DNA of 64,000 bases, taken from Liopterus haemorrhoidalis (lineage: Eukaryota > Arthropoda > Insecta > Coleoptera > Dytiscidae). Below are positions 54,060 through 63,665 of this stretch, piece after piece (positions within the stretch are counted from its first letter, which is position 1; every line of letters begins with the position of its first letter). The stretch lies in contig OZ020616.1 of assembly GCA_963971575.1 (NCBI GenBank), positions 36,684,306 to 36,748,305 on the forward strand. Direction: 5' to 3'. The notes under the pieces are model-generated. The model saw only the letters and a list, made by a program, of their open reading frames with translations, did not search any database and had not been told where the DNA came from. The position numbers and the translations under genes were made by a program.

Positions 54060-54380
54060 TCTGGAGAATTAAATCAACCGCTACACATTTCTGCACAATA
54101 TACTGCTATAGTTTGGGTCCAATCAGTTCAAATGTTCACTAGCGTAACGCAATCTTCCAACTCTATAATTTGCGAGGAAAGCCTGGCAAGTTACAGGTCT
54201 TCTGGAACACAAGCTCTCGTTTCCTCAATTGTCTTTGAACAGTTCGTGATGAAATTGACAAATTTCGATCTTCTTCGAAATGACGTGTGATCAGTCGTTT
54301 CGAGCGCTTGTGACTTGTGGATGCTGTTCGCTGATGTCGCTTTATAGAGTAATTAATGGAGTTTTCAGCTACATCCAAAA
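54060..54380 (-). pseudogene. Tc1-like transposase N-terminal fragment
   Basis: Minus strand from 54378: MDVAENSINYSIKRHQRTAS, SHKRSKRLITRHFEEDRNLS, ISSRTVQRQLRKREL. The pattern (V-x-x-x-I-x-R...T-G/A-S...D/E...R-N ... S-x-R-T-V-x-R-x-L) is the Tc1 bipartite HTH. It decays to stops towards 54060. Confidence 0.55.
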
Positions 54381-54492
54381 CATCAACTATATTTCAATAC
54401 TGCGGCCATTTTCATATAATGGCGCAGTTCATACGTCCTCCGGCCACATTTTAATTTTATTGCACAAAAAAAGACTTGCAGGAGTAACAATC

Positions 54493-54568
54493 AATAACCG
54501 AACAATCTTCTATTTCAATATCCACAATCAATAACCACAATTGCGAAATAGAATATTGTTCGGTCATT
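54493..54568. repeat. Inverted repeat, 28-bp arms
   Basis: AATAACCGAACAATCTTC... pairs with ...ATATTGTTCGGTCATT with two or three mismatches around a 20-nt loop. Confidence 0.65.
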
Positions 54569-54787
54569 CACATAAACAACAATAACCAAAAACTTACCTT
54601 ATTTGAACATTTGGAAATTCATAAATATTTACAATCGGGAATTCCCTTAATGAACGAACAATTGATATTATACAATACTCCCTTACTGAAAATTTAAATA
54701 TAATAAATCGATCTTTTATCTGCTTTCAGCCCTAAATATTTACCTGAATAACTATATAATAGAAAATAATTTTTATATTTGTTATTT

Positions 54788-54825
54788 TGTAAGAAACTCT
54801 TGATAATGGCATCACAGCCGAAATA
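54788..54825 (+). ncRNA. Degenerate hammerhead-like motif
   Basis: CTTGATAATGGCATCACAGCC then GAAATACGTATCC. The GAAA, palindromic ATACGTAT and cleavage-type TC match the 38962 copy, but the CTGATGA box is altered. 54581-54787 otherwise shows nothing. Confidence 0.45.
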
Positions 54826-54904
54826 CGTATCCAGTATTAAAGAATTTGTGAAACTTAACCTAGTGTTTTTATTTTTTGTATTTCTATTTATATTCACTTT
54901 TACC

Positions 54905-55415
54905 TGTTTTTAGGGTTTTGTAGGTATGACCAAAAACCCTTATACCGTCATTTTGTCGTCTGTCTGTCTGCCTGTCTGGTGGTTCGGTAAAAATTGTAGC
55001 CAAACGGCTAAACCTACAGAGTTGAAATTTGGCATGCTTATACAACTCTTTGACCTGCACATAGAAAAAATACTAAAACATCTAAAAAACATGTCCCCCT
55101 AAAAATATAAACAAATATTTGCTCACCGAAAACAAAAATATTTTTTTAAATTCTGAGTAGGGTATCAAATGAAAGCCCTTAGTACGTGGATTAACGATCA
55201 TATTTTTATTTTTGCAAAATAAATTATTTTGACGCGATTTTTGCCAAAATTGTGCAAAAAAAAAAAAATTGTCCCACACCCTGTAGCCCAGATGGTTTAA
55301 ACTAAAAATCTGGAAAAAATTCTAAGTAATGTACATTGGTGCGAACCGAAATAGTACAACAAGAATTTTTGATCAGATTATGTTTTCGGAAAATAACGCG
55401 ATTTTTGTGTCTTTT
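54905..55415 (+). repeat. Interspersed repeat A, long copy
   Basis: TTTTTAGGGTTTTGTAGGTA, CCCTTATACCGTCATTTT, a CTGTCTGTCTG run, AGCCAAACGGCTAAACC and GTTGAAATTTGGCATGC; ends near TTTTTGATCAGATTATG. The longest copy seen. Confidence 0.65.
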
Positions 55416-55463
55416 TGTTGATGATGTAAATATTTAATATGTTATGTAAAACAGTAAACCAGT

Positions 55464-55540
55464 ATGCCTTCATGGTGTAGTGGTTAGATATCTCGCTTTC
55501 TGAATTGCAAACAAGGGTTCGCTTCTAGTCTCCAGACAAT
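55464..55540 (+). repeat. tRNA-like sequence (SINE head or tRNA pseudogene)
   Basis: CATGGTGTAGTGGTTAGATA matches an RNA polymerase III A box and D arm; AGGGTTCGCTTCTAGTC is a degenerate B box 45 bp later. The acceptor stem does not pair, so it is not a functional tRNA. A T-rich tail follows. Confidence 0.5.
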
Positions 55541-56110
55541 TTTATTTTTTCTGATTTTGTTTGCATTTTTATTTTGTTTAAATTATTTTTTCAAAATTCT
55601 AGTTATATTTTGGCAAATGTTGCATTTAATTTTTAAAAGCGTAAATTTAATAACCAGTGGCAATTATTGAAATTATAATTTAATGTTTGAATGTATACGA
55701 AATCAGAGGGACGGAGCTTATGACTTAAAACATCCAATGGAAGCCATAGGTGCAATTTTCAAAAGCTTAATGAACTTTGCTATATAAAAAAATACTGCAC
55801 ATATTTAGAAACCTAAATAATAGTATTAGGCACTTAAATTTAAATTAACAAAAAAATATTTTAATATTTTGTTTTGGCATCCCAAATAATCATCATTCAC
55901 TTACTAAATACCTGCGAAACCCTAAAATGTGTAAAAATTCCACTTCACATCAATTTTTTTTTAAAACGTTACTTTAAAAACCTTCTAAAAGCGAAATCGT
56001 ATAAAAAAAGTTCCGTGTAAATCGGGAGATAGGTGTACCATTGAAACACGGAAATTTATAAAAACTGACGTTTGACTTCCATTTAATTTAATTTAATTTT
56101 GTATTTACAG
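55541..56110 (+). other. LRR3 intron, 3' end
   Basis: No gene. Ends TTTGTATTTACAG at 56110, the acceptor of exon 2. Confidence 0.6.
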
Positions 56111-58219
56111 GTACAAACAAATATTTTCCTATCTATACTACTTGTACTAAACGCAGCGCCAAATGTATGGTTGGAAGAAGTTAATTCTTGCATCACACAA
56201 AAAACATCACGCCAAGGAAATGAACGAAAGTATAATTATAGGACTGGGAGACATGAGTATATTGATATTATCACCTATACTTCCATTCTTTGCAATAACG
56301 TGTCCCTCTCAGTTGGATCTCGAGTACCAGCTGACGACTTTACACATATGGCAACAAACTTAAAATTTATCAACAGTAATTTGCACACAATTCCTGTTGG
56401 TGTCTCGCTTTTCCATAAGGACTTAACAAAAATTTACCTAAGCAATAATTTTGTAGAAATTATTGAACCAGGCTCTCTGAATAATCTCATTACCTTAGAA
56501 ACATTATATTTACAAAATAATAATATTTCTTACATACACAGAGGAACTTTTAATGGACTTACTGCTCTAAAAATTTTAGATTTATCAAATAATTCTCTTC
56601 CTAGCATAGAATCTTATATATTTACTGGACTTTTTCATTTAAAAGAATTAAATGTATCTTTTAACAATATAAAAATTGTTAATGAATCAAGTTTCTTAAC
56701 AACAAAAGAATTGACAATAATAGATTTATCAAACAATAACATTACAGTTTTAAACCCTAATATTTTTACAAAATTATTAACATTACAAAAAGTATTATTA
56801 AATAACAATTACATTAAAAAAGTGCCAGAAATCTTTATAAATACAAATAATTTAGAATTTGTAGATTTTAGACATAATTTGATGTATTTTATTAATTTTG
56901 AAGAACTAAAGGGAGACGTGAATTTAGAACATAATGAAATTAAATCATTATCTGAATTTGGCTCAAAAATTACAAAGATAAATTTGGGTTACAATAAAAT
57001 TAAAATCATACCAGAAAAAATATTTAGATCATCTGAAAAATTAAAGATATTAATTTTAAATAACAACTTTATTGAAGGCATCCACGAAGATGCTTTTCTT
57101 GGATTAAAATATCTTAACCACTTAAGACTCTCAAACAATCTTATTCAAAATATACATCTTGGTACATTGAGTCCCCTTTCTAATTTAGTTAATTTAGAAC
57201 TTTCTTCAAATAATATTACACATATAGAACATGGCTTTTTCACTGGCCTGTCCAAATTAGAATATCTTGATATAGCAAATAATAAAATTTCAGATTTAGA
57301 TATAGACTCTTTGTACCCACTACATAATCTCAGAAAGATTCAAATAGAACATAATTTTATTTCAACATTTAATATCGACAAATTAATTAGACACTTCAAA
57401 TACCTTACTACTTTAAGTATAGATGGCAATAAGTGGACTTGTAACTGGTTAGTTGCCGCTATGAATTCAATAAAAAATTATGTAATTCGTTATGAGAGAA
57501 ATATAACTATACTTGAAGGCCATTCTCTCAAAACAACAAATGTCGATGGGATTCAGTGTATTAGTTCAAAAACAAATCATGTAATTAATACAGAGGGTAC
57601 CAATAAATTAGTAACAACAACAGAAAAACAAATAGAAAAACCAGAAGGTAAGAGAATAAGTTTGTATAAAGAGATCACCACTAAATTAGTAACAACAGAA
57701 ACAGAAAATAAAAACCCTACAAAAAGAAAACCAGAAAATCAGGCAATATCTTTGTATAAAGACACTACCACTGAATTTGTAACGACAGAAACACAAAATA
57801 AAATCCCTACGGAAGAAGAGCCAGAAGAAGCAGTCACTCCTTTTACAGAGAATGATTATAAAACAATACAAACAGAAACACAGAATACGTTCCCTACACA
57901 AAAACATCCAGGCGAAGCAGTAACATCTGTATCAACATATCCTGATACAGATACTATAAAAAATTTATACGTTAAAAATAATATTAATTACACTACCACA
58001 GGACTGTTGGAAAAACTAGAACAAATAGACAATAAAAATTATGTATTACTGCATGAAGAATTTAATGAATTAAGAAGTATTCTAATTTTTGTAATATTTT
58101 TAGTAATACTTGGAGTTATTGTACAAATTATGCAAATCTATAAAGCAAGAACTTTCAAATTAGGTCAAAAAAGTACAAGTTCACCCTCTTGTGCCATAGA
58201 ACTGTTGGCTAGTGAATAA
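56111..58219 (+). CDS. LRR3: leucine-rich-repeat single-pass membrane protein, exon 2
   Basis: Phase 0 after the Met of exon 1; product 703 aa. Signal peptide VQTNIFLSILLVLNAAPNVW, then a longer N-terminal segment with two Cys (NSCITQK, TSILCNN). About 15 LRRs follow (for example LKELNVSFNNIKIVNESSF), then NKWTCNWLVAAMNSIKNYV...GIQCISS as C-terminal cap. The Thr-rich stalk (about 150 residues) is built of repeats with TTKLVTTETENK, TTEFVTTETQNK and TIQTETQNTFPT. Membrane helix SILIFVIFLVILGVIVQIM; tail KARTFKLGQKSTSSPSCAIE then LLASE. More distant from LRR1 and LRR2 than they are from each other, but with the same layout and tail motif. Surface receptor or adhesion molecule; ligand unknown. 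Confidence 0.88.
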   Translation, partial: VQTNIFLSILLVLNAAPNVWLEEVNSCITQKTSRQGNERKYNYRTGRHEYIDIITYTSILCNNVSLSVGSRVPADDFTHMATNLKFINSNLHTIPVGVSLFHKDLTKIYLSNNFVEIIEPGSLNNLITLETLYLQNNNISYIHRGTFNGLTALKILDLSNNSLPSIESYIFTGLFHLKELNVSFNNIKIVNESSFLTTKELTIIDLSNNNITVLNPNIFTKLLTLQKVLLNNNYIKKVPEIFINTNNLEFVDFRHNLMYFINFEELKGDVNLEHNEIKSLSEFGSKITKINLGYNKIKIIPEKIFRSSEKLKILILNNNFIEGIHEDAFLGLKYLNHLRLSNNLIQNIHLGTLSPLSNLVNLELSSNNITHIEHGFFTGLSKLEYLDIANNKISDLDIDSLYPLHNLRKIQIEHNFISTFNIDKLIRHFKYLTTLSIDGNKWTCNWLVAAMNSIKNYVIRYERNITILEGHSLKTTNVDGIQCISSKTNHVINTEGTNKLVTTTEKQIEKPEGKRISLYKEITTKLVTTETENKNPTKRKPENQAISLYKDTTTEFVTTETQNKIPTEEEPEEAVTPFTENDYKTIQTETQNTFPTQKHPGEAVTSVSTYPDTDTIKNLYVKNNINYTTTGLLEKLEQIDNKNYVLLHEEFNELRSILIFVIFLVILGVIVQIMQIYKARTFKLGQKSTSSPSCAIELLASE

Positions 58220-58608
58220 TTTTTTATTGCGGCGAAAGTTCTGTTCACATAATACCCAAAAGTCATTTTCTGGAATTCATATAATAGCAATAATAATACT
58301 AACAGCCTATGGATCACAACTTTGGGCAAAGACCACGCCTAACGCTTTTCAGTTATTTCTTTCCTTTATTACTACAGATAAATAATTTAAAAAACTTTAA
58401 CAGGGCTATTCAGAGACAACATTTTAAACACTGTTTAAAATTTAGACAGTGTTTAATTTATTTATGTATTCAGAAACATAGTAACTATTTTTTAAACAAT
58501 ATCTAAACTAAACACTGATAAAATAAAGACAGCTGAAAATTGTGCAAGTTGGTAATAACATAATTGAACTTAACTTTGGTCTCTTTCTAATTTTTGTGCT
58601 AGAAAGAG
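58220..58608 (+). other. LRR3 3' flank
   Basis: 58220-58285 (AGTTCTGTTCACATAAT, AAAAGTCATTTTCTGGAATT) matches the sequence after LRR4 at 59580-59630, so the duplication included the 3' flank. 58430-58520 has inverted TTTAAACACTG words. Confidence 0.6.
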
Positions 58609-59570
58609 ATAGTACACTGAGTCCTCTTTCTAATTTAAATAATTTAGAAATTTCTTCAAATTATATTACACATATAGAACATGGCTTTTTCGCCGGTCTT
58701 TCCAAATTAGAATATCTTGATATAGGAAATAATAAAATTTCAGATTTAGATATAGACTGTTTATACCCACTAGATAATCTTAGAGAGCTTCAGATAGAAC
58801 AAAATTTTATTTCAACATTTAACATCGATAAATTAATTAGTCACTGCCAATACTTAACTACTTTAAGTATAGATGGCAATAAGTGGACTTGTAGTTGATT
58901 AGTTGCTACTATGCAATCATTAAAACGTTACAGAACTAATTATGGCAGAAATATCAGTATTCTTAAAGGCAAATCTTTCAAAACAACTAATGTAAATGGA
59001 TTACGGTGCATTAGCTCGAAAACCGTTCATTTAATTAATATAAGTGGTATCACTGAATTAGTAACAACAACAGAAAAACAAAAAGAAGACACAGGTAAGG
59101 CAATAACTTTGTATAAAGAGACTACCAATAAATTAGTAACAACAGAAACTCAAAATAAAATTCCTACGGAAGAAGAAGCAATCATTACTTTTACAGAGAA
59201 TGATTCTACAATAATACCAACAACAGAAACACAGAATATGATCGCTACACAAAAAGATCCAGGTGAAGCAATAACTGTGTCAACATACCCTGAGTATACA
59301 GATATAGTAGAACATTCTTACGTTAAAAATAATATTAATTACACTACCACAGGACTGTTGGAAAAACTAGTACAAATAGATAATAAAAATTATATATTAC
59401 TACATGAAGAATTTAATGAATTAAGAGGTATTTTAATTTTCGTTACATTTTTGGTAATACTGGTTGTTATTGTACAAATTATGCAAATCTATAAAGCACA
59501 AACTTATAGATTAGGTCAAAAAAGTACAAGTTCACCCTCCTGTGCCGTAGAACTATTGGCTAATGACTAA
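58609..59570 (+). pseudogene. LRR4: 5'-truncated LRR copy with one nonsense codon
   Basis: Homology to LRR3 starts at about 58609 (LRR3 57160), in the last repeats before the cap. No signal peptide and no earlier repeats. The frame is open to 59570 except TGA at 58896-58898, where LRR3 has Trp (CNW against CS-stop). After it the cap, a shorter stalk, the membrane helix (GILIFVTFLVILVVIVQIM) and the tail with SPSCAVELLAND are preserved. Probably a recent tandem copy of LRR3. A short soluble product ending at 58895 is conceivable but has no export signal. Confidence 0.85.
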
Positions 59571-60986
59571 TTTTATTTTTACGGTATAAGTTCTGTTCAG
59601 ATAAAACCCAATAGTCATTTTCCAGAATTCATCAGCCTAATTCTGTGACTGAGTTACTAAATAGTTGCTATGTACCAGGATAGTAACTAATATAGTAACC
59701 TTAGAGATATTCTTATTCTGTAATTTTAAAGTTACTAAATAAATAGTAAATTGTTGATATAACAGTTTCTATACGAGTTCTTATATAGCAACCATCCATT
59801 GAATAATAAGACTAAAGAAAGGAGGCTTTATGAATTTTTACATACAATTTTTTCTGATGGAATTTACGTCATTCCAACAACCACAATGGCTGCCAATATT
59901 TTGTTGTTTTCGTATTAAAAAGTGGTTATTAACATTTATTTTGATAATTTAAAGTATATTCATGATTTATAAATCATAAACAAAATATAGGACTAAAATA
60001 GTTTTTAGTTATTTTTTAATTTAATATAAAATTAAGCGTTTAACCTGGAATTTGGTATCTTGTCAAAATGCAATATTGGTTCTGTTTGCGACCGAGCAAA
60101 AACGCAAAATATAAAGACTAAACGAAATATATTTCATTCGTAAGTAGTTTCTATTCATATTATGTAATTGAATTAATGAGATTTTGATAAATCTCAGCAT
60201 CCACGTTACTTATGGACAATGGCATACTGTTATAATTTTCTGGTATTTATAAGTTTTGTATGTATTAATTTACTTGTGTATATCATTAATTTTATAATAA
60301 TAAATTGCAGATGTATGTATAATAGTGTTTTATTGTTTGTTTTTATCTCCTATCTTTAACTTCTTTTGAAAATATCAAGATTGGTATTTTTTCTTTTTAT
60401 ATCGATAACCAGTGGCGCAGCCAAGAGGGGGGGGGGGGGGCTCGACCTCTTCCCAGGGCCAACTGAATTAGCACATTTTTTGTACAATACTAGCAGATTA
60501 CATGGCTCTGCTCGGGGAGTTGATGATAAAATTTGTTAACCACAACAGTAATTAATTTTTAAATTACTTCGTTGTAAACAATATTGGCATTTTTTTTAGA
60601 TTGCGTGTTCTTTATAAAGTGATATAATATAATATTTATTGTTCAAGTGAAAATGCATCACTTTCCAAATATGCTCCAACGAATTATATGAAGGGGAGCG
60701 TTGATCCTTTTTCCTCCCTGACACATCAACTAAAACATTCGCTCAGTCAAATGATGAAACTGTTTTAAACAACTAATTACTCGATTCAGATAAGATAAAG
60801 TGGAAATCTGGCTTCATTATAACCAGAGCACGGATTTATAAGCGTTTATTTTTGAAATATTAGCGCCTATAAAAAGCAAGAAAAAACGAATAAGAAGCAC
60901 CTAAAATGAAGAAAAAAAGGTAGAAAGCTATAAAACGCTATAAAAGGTACAAAAATTGAAAAGCACTACAAAAAAGACAAACATAC
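59571..60986. other. No gene seen
   Basis: 59640-59770 repeats AGTAACTA words. 60412-60440 is a hAT-like end with a G-run (CAGTGGCGCAGCCAAGAGG). 60890-60980 has AAAACGCTATAAAAGG-like repeats. Nothing coding. Confidence 0.45.
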
Positions 60987-61050
60987 AGTCTATTCCAAAC
61001 GATTAAACGGAACTAACCGGAATTTTCATTTTTGTAAGTTGTCATTAGCT
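60987..61050 (+). mobile_element. Single end of a MITE related to 40005-40402
   Basis: ACAGTCTATTCCAAACGATT then AAACGGAACTA and GTAAGTTGTCATT, matching the left end of the 40005 MITE. No right end found. Confidence 0.6.
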
Positions 61051-61148
61051 ATTTTTTTATATATTGAAGTGGACGCTTGTCAAGACCTGACAAACCCCAA
61101 TAATAATATAATAAATCAATCATATAGTCAATAATTTATCACTCATAC

Positions 61149-61340
61149 TTAATCATTGGGTTTATAACAATTTACAATTAGATATTTTTCAATGTTTCCC
61201 ATTGTAAGTGATTGTCTCCTATTTGTTAGTATTGTTTTATAAATGGAGAATCTCCGTTCTACGTCTACCGACGTAATTGGAGCATACTTAAAAATGTTCA
61301 AAGGGACATTTATTTTGAAATCATCAATATGATTTATTTG
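61149..61340 (-). pseudogene. hAT transposase C-terminal domain fragment
   Basis: Minus strand reads NIFKYAPITSVDVERRFSIY then KTILTNRRQSLTMGNIEKYL and IVNCYKPND, stop at 61149. The P-x-T-S-x-D-V-E-R-x-F-S-x-Y-K-x-I-L-x-x-R-R pattern is a hAT dimerisation domain of the CGBP1-like insect type, different from the one at 39639. Confidence 0.75.
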
Positions 61341-61594
61341 TTAACATCATGGAAATTTAATAAAGGGTATCAAACCCTTCATTCTTTCCTAAAACATCTT
61401 AGAACTTTATATTGATTATGTCTCCAATTTGTCCTTTAACATCTTTTACCCTTTTTTGGAAATCTAATATTATTTCTGTAGAATCTATAAGCGTTGTATT
61501 TTGTTGTTCCTGTTTTTCTATGCAGTGGTTGACTTTACTACGATATGTGCAGGGTTGGACTGGGGAAAAAATTAGGCCCGGGGAAGGTTGTAGG
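61341..61594. other. No gene seen; hAT-like end at 61550
   Basis: GTGCAGGGTTGGACTGGGG at 61549-61567 resembles a hAT terminus (CAGGGTTGGACTGG). Confidence 0.35.
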
Positions 61595-62530
61595 TTAGGC
61601 CCACCTTGCATCCAAAAAAGCCCATCTGGCTTTTGTTTTCATGTGCAAAAGTGATGAAAAACTCATTTCACAAAGGTAAGTGGTGGCAAATGGCAAGAGT
61701 GTATCTAATGCTTCTTTTGCCAATTCTGGATAAAGTTCTAACTGCGTACACCAGAACTGTTCTAATTTCAGTTTTTCAAAATCAATTTCAATACGTGCAT
61801 TAGCTGGTATTGCGATAAGATTGTCTTTTAGTAGAACGTTGTCGTCCACTAATTTAGGTCAAACAAAAATGGATTGAATATCCATCTATTAATTTTGCCT
61901 ATAATTCTCGTGGAAAAGTATCCATCAGATGATTCACTCAATTGGTGGAGGTGTAATTTTATTTCGGGTAGAATTGTTGTTTTTTCATTTTCCAAAACAA
62001 TTGAATCCAGAAAAGGAAAAATTGCTAAATTCCCATTTCCAACTCGAGGTTTCCAAAGTTATAATTGTTCATTAAATGAGACTAATGCTTGATGCTGTTA
62101 TTATGTTCTTACCCAGAGCCGGCGCAAACGGGCATGCTAGGCATGCGGTGCATGCGGGCGCCACCTCTGTGAGGGCGCTGACGTGAGATTCGAAAGGGCG
62201 CTTAATAAAAGTAATGTGAAATGTAATTTGAGAAGTGAGAACCTTTTTTTTTAGGTCTTTATTTAAAATTTTAAGGTGAAGACCTTTTTTGATCTAGGGA
62301 GCGCTCAATTCAATCTTGCCTGCGGGCGCCGCATACCCTTGCGCCGGCTCTGTTCTTACCAAATCCTTGCATTGATGTACTTAATTCATTCTGGTGGTTA
62401 AATATATCTGCTAAGTAGGCTAGCCGAAGTATTGCGTCTCTATTTCTAAAAGCTTCCACTAAATCACTATTTTGGTTAATATGAAACTGTATAATTTCTT
62501 CGCGAAATTCAAAAACCCTGGTCTGGTTTC
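61595..62530 (-). pseudogene. hAT transposase of ZBED5/FAM200 type, decayed
   Basis: Minus strand from about 62530: VFEFREEIIQFHINQNSDL, EAFRNRDAILRLAYLADIF, then (after removing the MITE at 62114-62352) the stretch to 61870. Then LKLEQFWCTQLELYPELAKE, LDTLLPFATTYLCEMSFSSL and KTKARWAFLDAR. The L-P-F-x-T-T-Y-L-C-E-x-x-F-S-S-L signature is the C-terminus of ZBED5/FAM200-like hAT transposases. Broken by stops and frame shifts. Confidence 0.75.
62114..62352. mobile_element. hAT MITE, 8-bp TSD TTCTTACC
   Basis: Ends CAGAGCCGGCGC and GCGCCGGCTCTG, flanked by TTCTTACC (62106-62113, 62353-62360). The interior holds GGGCGC words near both ends. Inserted in the ZBED5-like transposase pseudogene. Confidence 0.9.
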
Positions 62531-62957
62531 AGCCATAGGAGTGGGGGAGAAGACAATAAGGCATATTTCTGATAAGCGGTTAGGCAGTAATTTTTATTAA
62601 AAAATAGAAACTTCTCTCGCACCCCTAGAAATGCTCTCTCACACCCCCCGGCTAAGAACCACAGATTTACAGCCTACAAATATGTCAGTTTATTTTTTAT
62701 TCTACGGAGAAAATATATATTTTTTTGCAATTTTCTTGCACACATAATCTGAATTATCTTCCATACTTATTTTATCGTCTATCACGACACCCAAATATTC
62801 CTTTATATGGTTTTATGTTCCTAACCTTTTCTAATTTTTTGTTATCTAAATACATATCAAATACTGGCACTTTTCTCTTTCCTGATACCATGTATTTAGT
62901 TTTACTTATATTGATTTTAAGTCTATTAATTTTAAACTATATATTTAAATCGTTTAA

Positions 62958-63216
62958 GGCCCGGTTTTTCCACCTTCAGATAAAGTCCCAGGTACCTATC
63001 TGACAGATAAGGTTATTTGTAACTTCATCTGCTGAGTAAATGTCATCTCTTCTTTCTATACAAATGTATCTATCGGATAGTTATCTAACGGATAATGAGA
63101 CTGACGTATTGGATTCACTGACTGGTATTGACATTTATTCAGCAGATGAAGTTACAAACAACCTTATCTGTCAGATAGTTACCTGGGACTTTATCTGAAG
63201 GTGGAAAGACCGGGCC
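62958..63216. mobile_element. Fold-back MITE, TAA TSD
   Basis: Ends GGCCCGGTTTTTCCACC and GGTGGAAAGACCGGGCC, pairing inward for almost 90 bp per side (CAGATAAAGTCCCAGGTA, CTTCATCTGCTGA). TAA at 62955-62957 and 63217-63219. 259 bp, Harbinger-like by target. Confidence 0.85.
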
Positions 63217-63347
63217 TAAATCGGATGTTATTTTATTTAAACCATCGTCAATATTGTCTACTGCTATATAAATTAATGGATCGTCTGCAAAGGACTTAAA
63301 AATGGAAAATCTTAGAACCTTCATTTAAATAGAATATTTAGAGAATA

Positions 63348-63665
63348 ACACATAAAACACGAAACACACTTGGTTAAAGTTCCACAAAATTAATTTATTA
63401 AATATCTTAATATATATATTTCGGCTTATTAGGCCATCATTAGAAGAATGAGATACAAAGAGTGTTGTCTCATTCTTCTGATGATGGCCTAATAAGCCGA
63501 AATATATGTGTTGATCTCATGCTTGAGTGTTGATCTCATTCTTCTGATGATGAAACACATATATTAAGATATTTAATAAATTAATTTTGTGGAACTTGTG
63601 TGTTTCGTGTTTTATGTGTTATTAAAAATGTTCCATCAAGAGGTAACAGCTACATCCATCAATAT
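63348..63665. mobile_element. Penelope-like terminal piece with long inverted repeat, 13-bp TSD
   Basis: TATTTAGAGAATA flanks it at 63335-63347 and 63666-63678. Inside, 63348-63412 pairs with 63558-63622 (ACACATAAAACACGAAACAC and partner). Hammerhead-like cores sit at 63478-63502 (+, CTGATGA, TGGCCTAATAAGCC, GAAA), 63419-63445 (-, CTAATGA variant) and 63544-63556 (+, CTGATGA with stem II missing). No reverse transcriptase. Confidence 0.75.

Noticed and set aside
55464..55540. Functional tRNA gene
   Set aside because: The acceptor stem does not pair and the B box is degenerate; recorded only as tRNA-like.
61399..61654. Overlapping frames on both strands
   Set aside because: No motif; the minus frame overlaps a hAT-like end.
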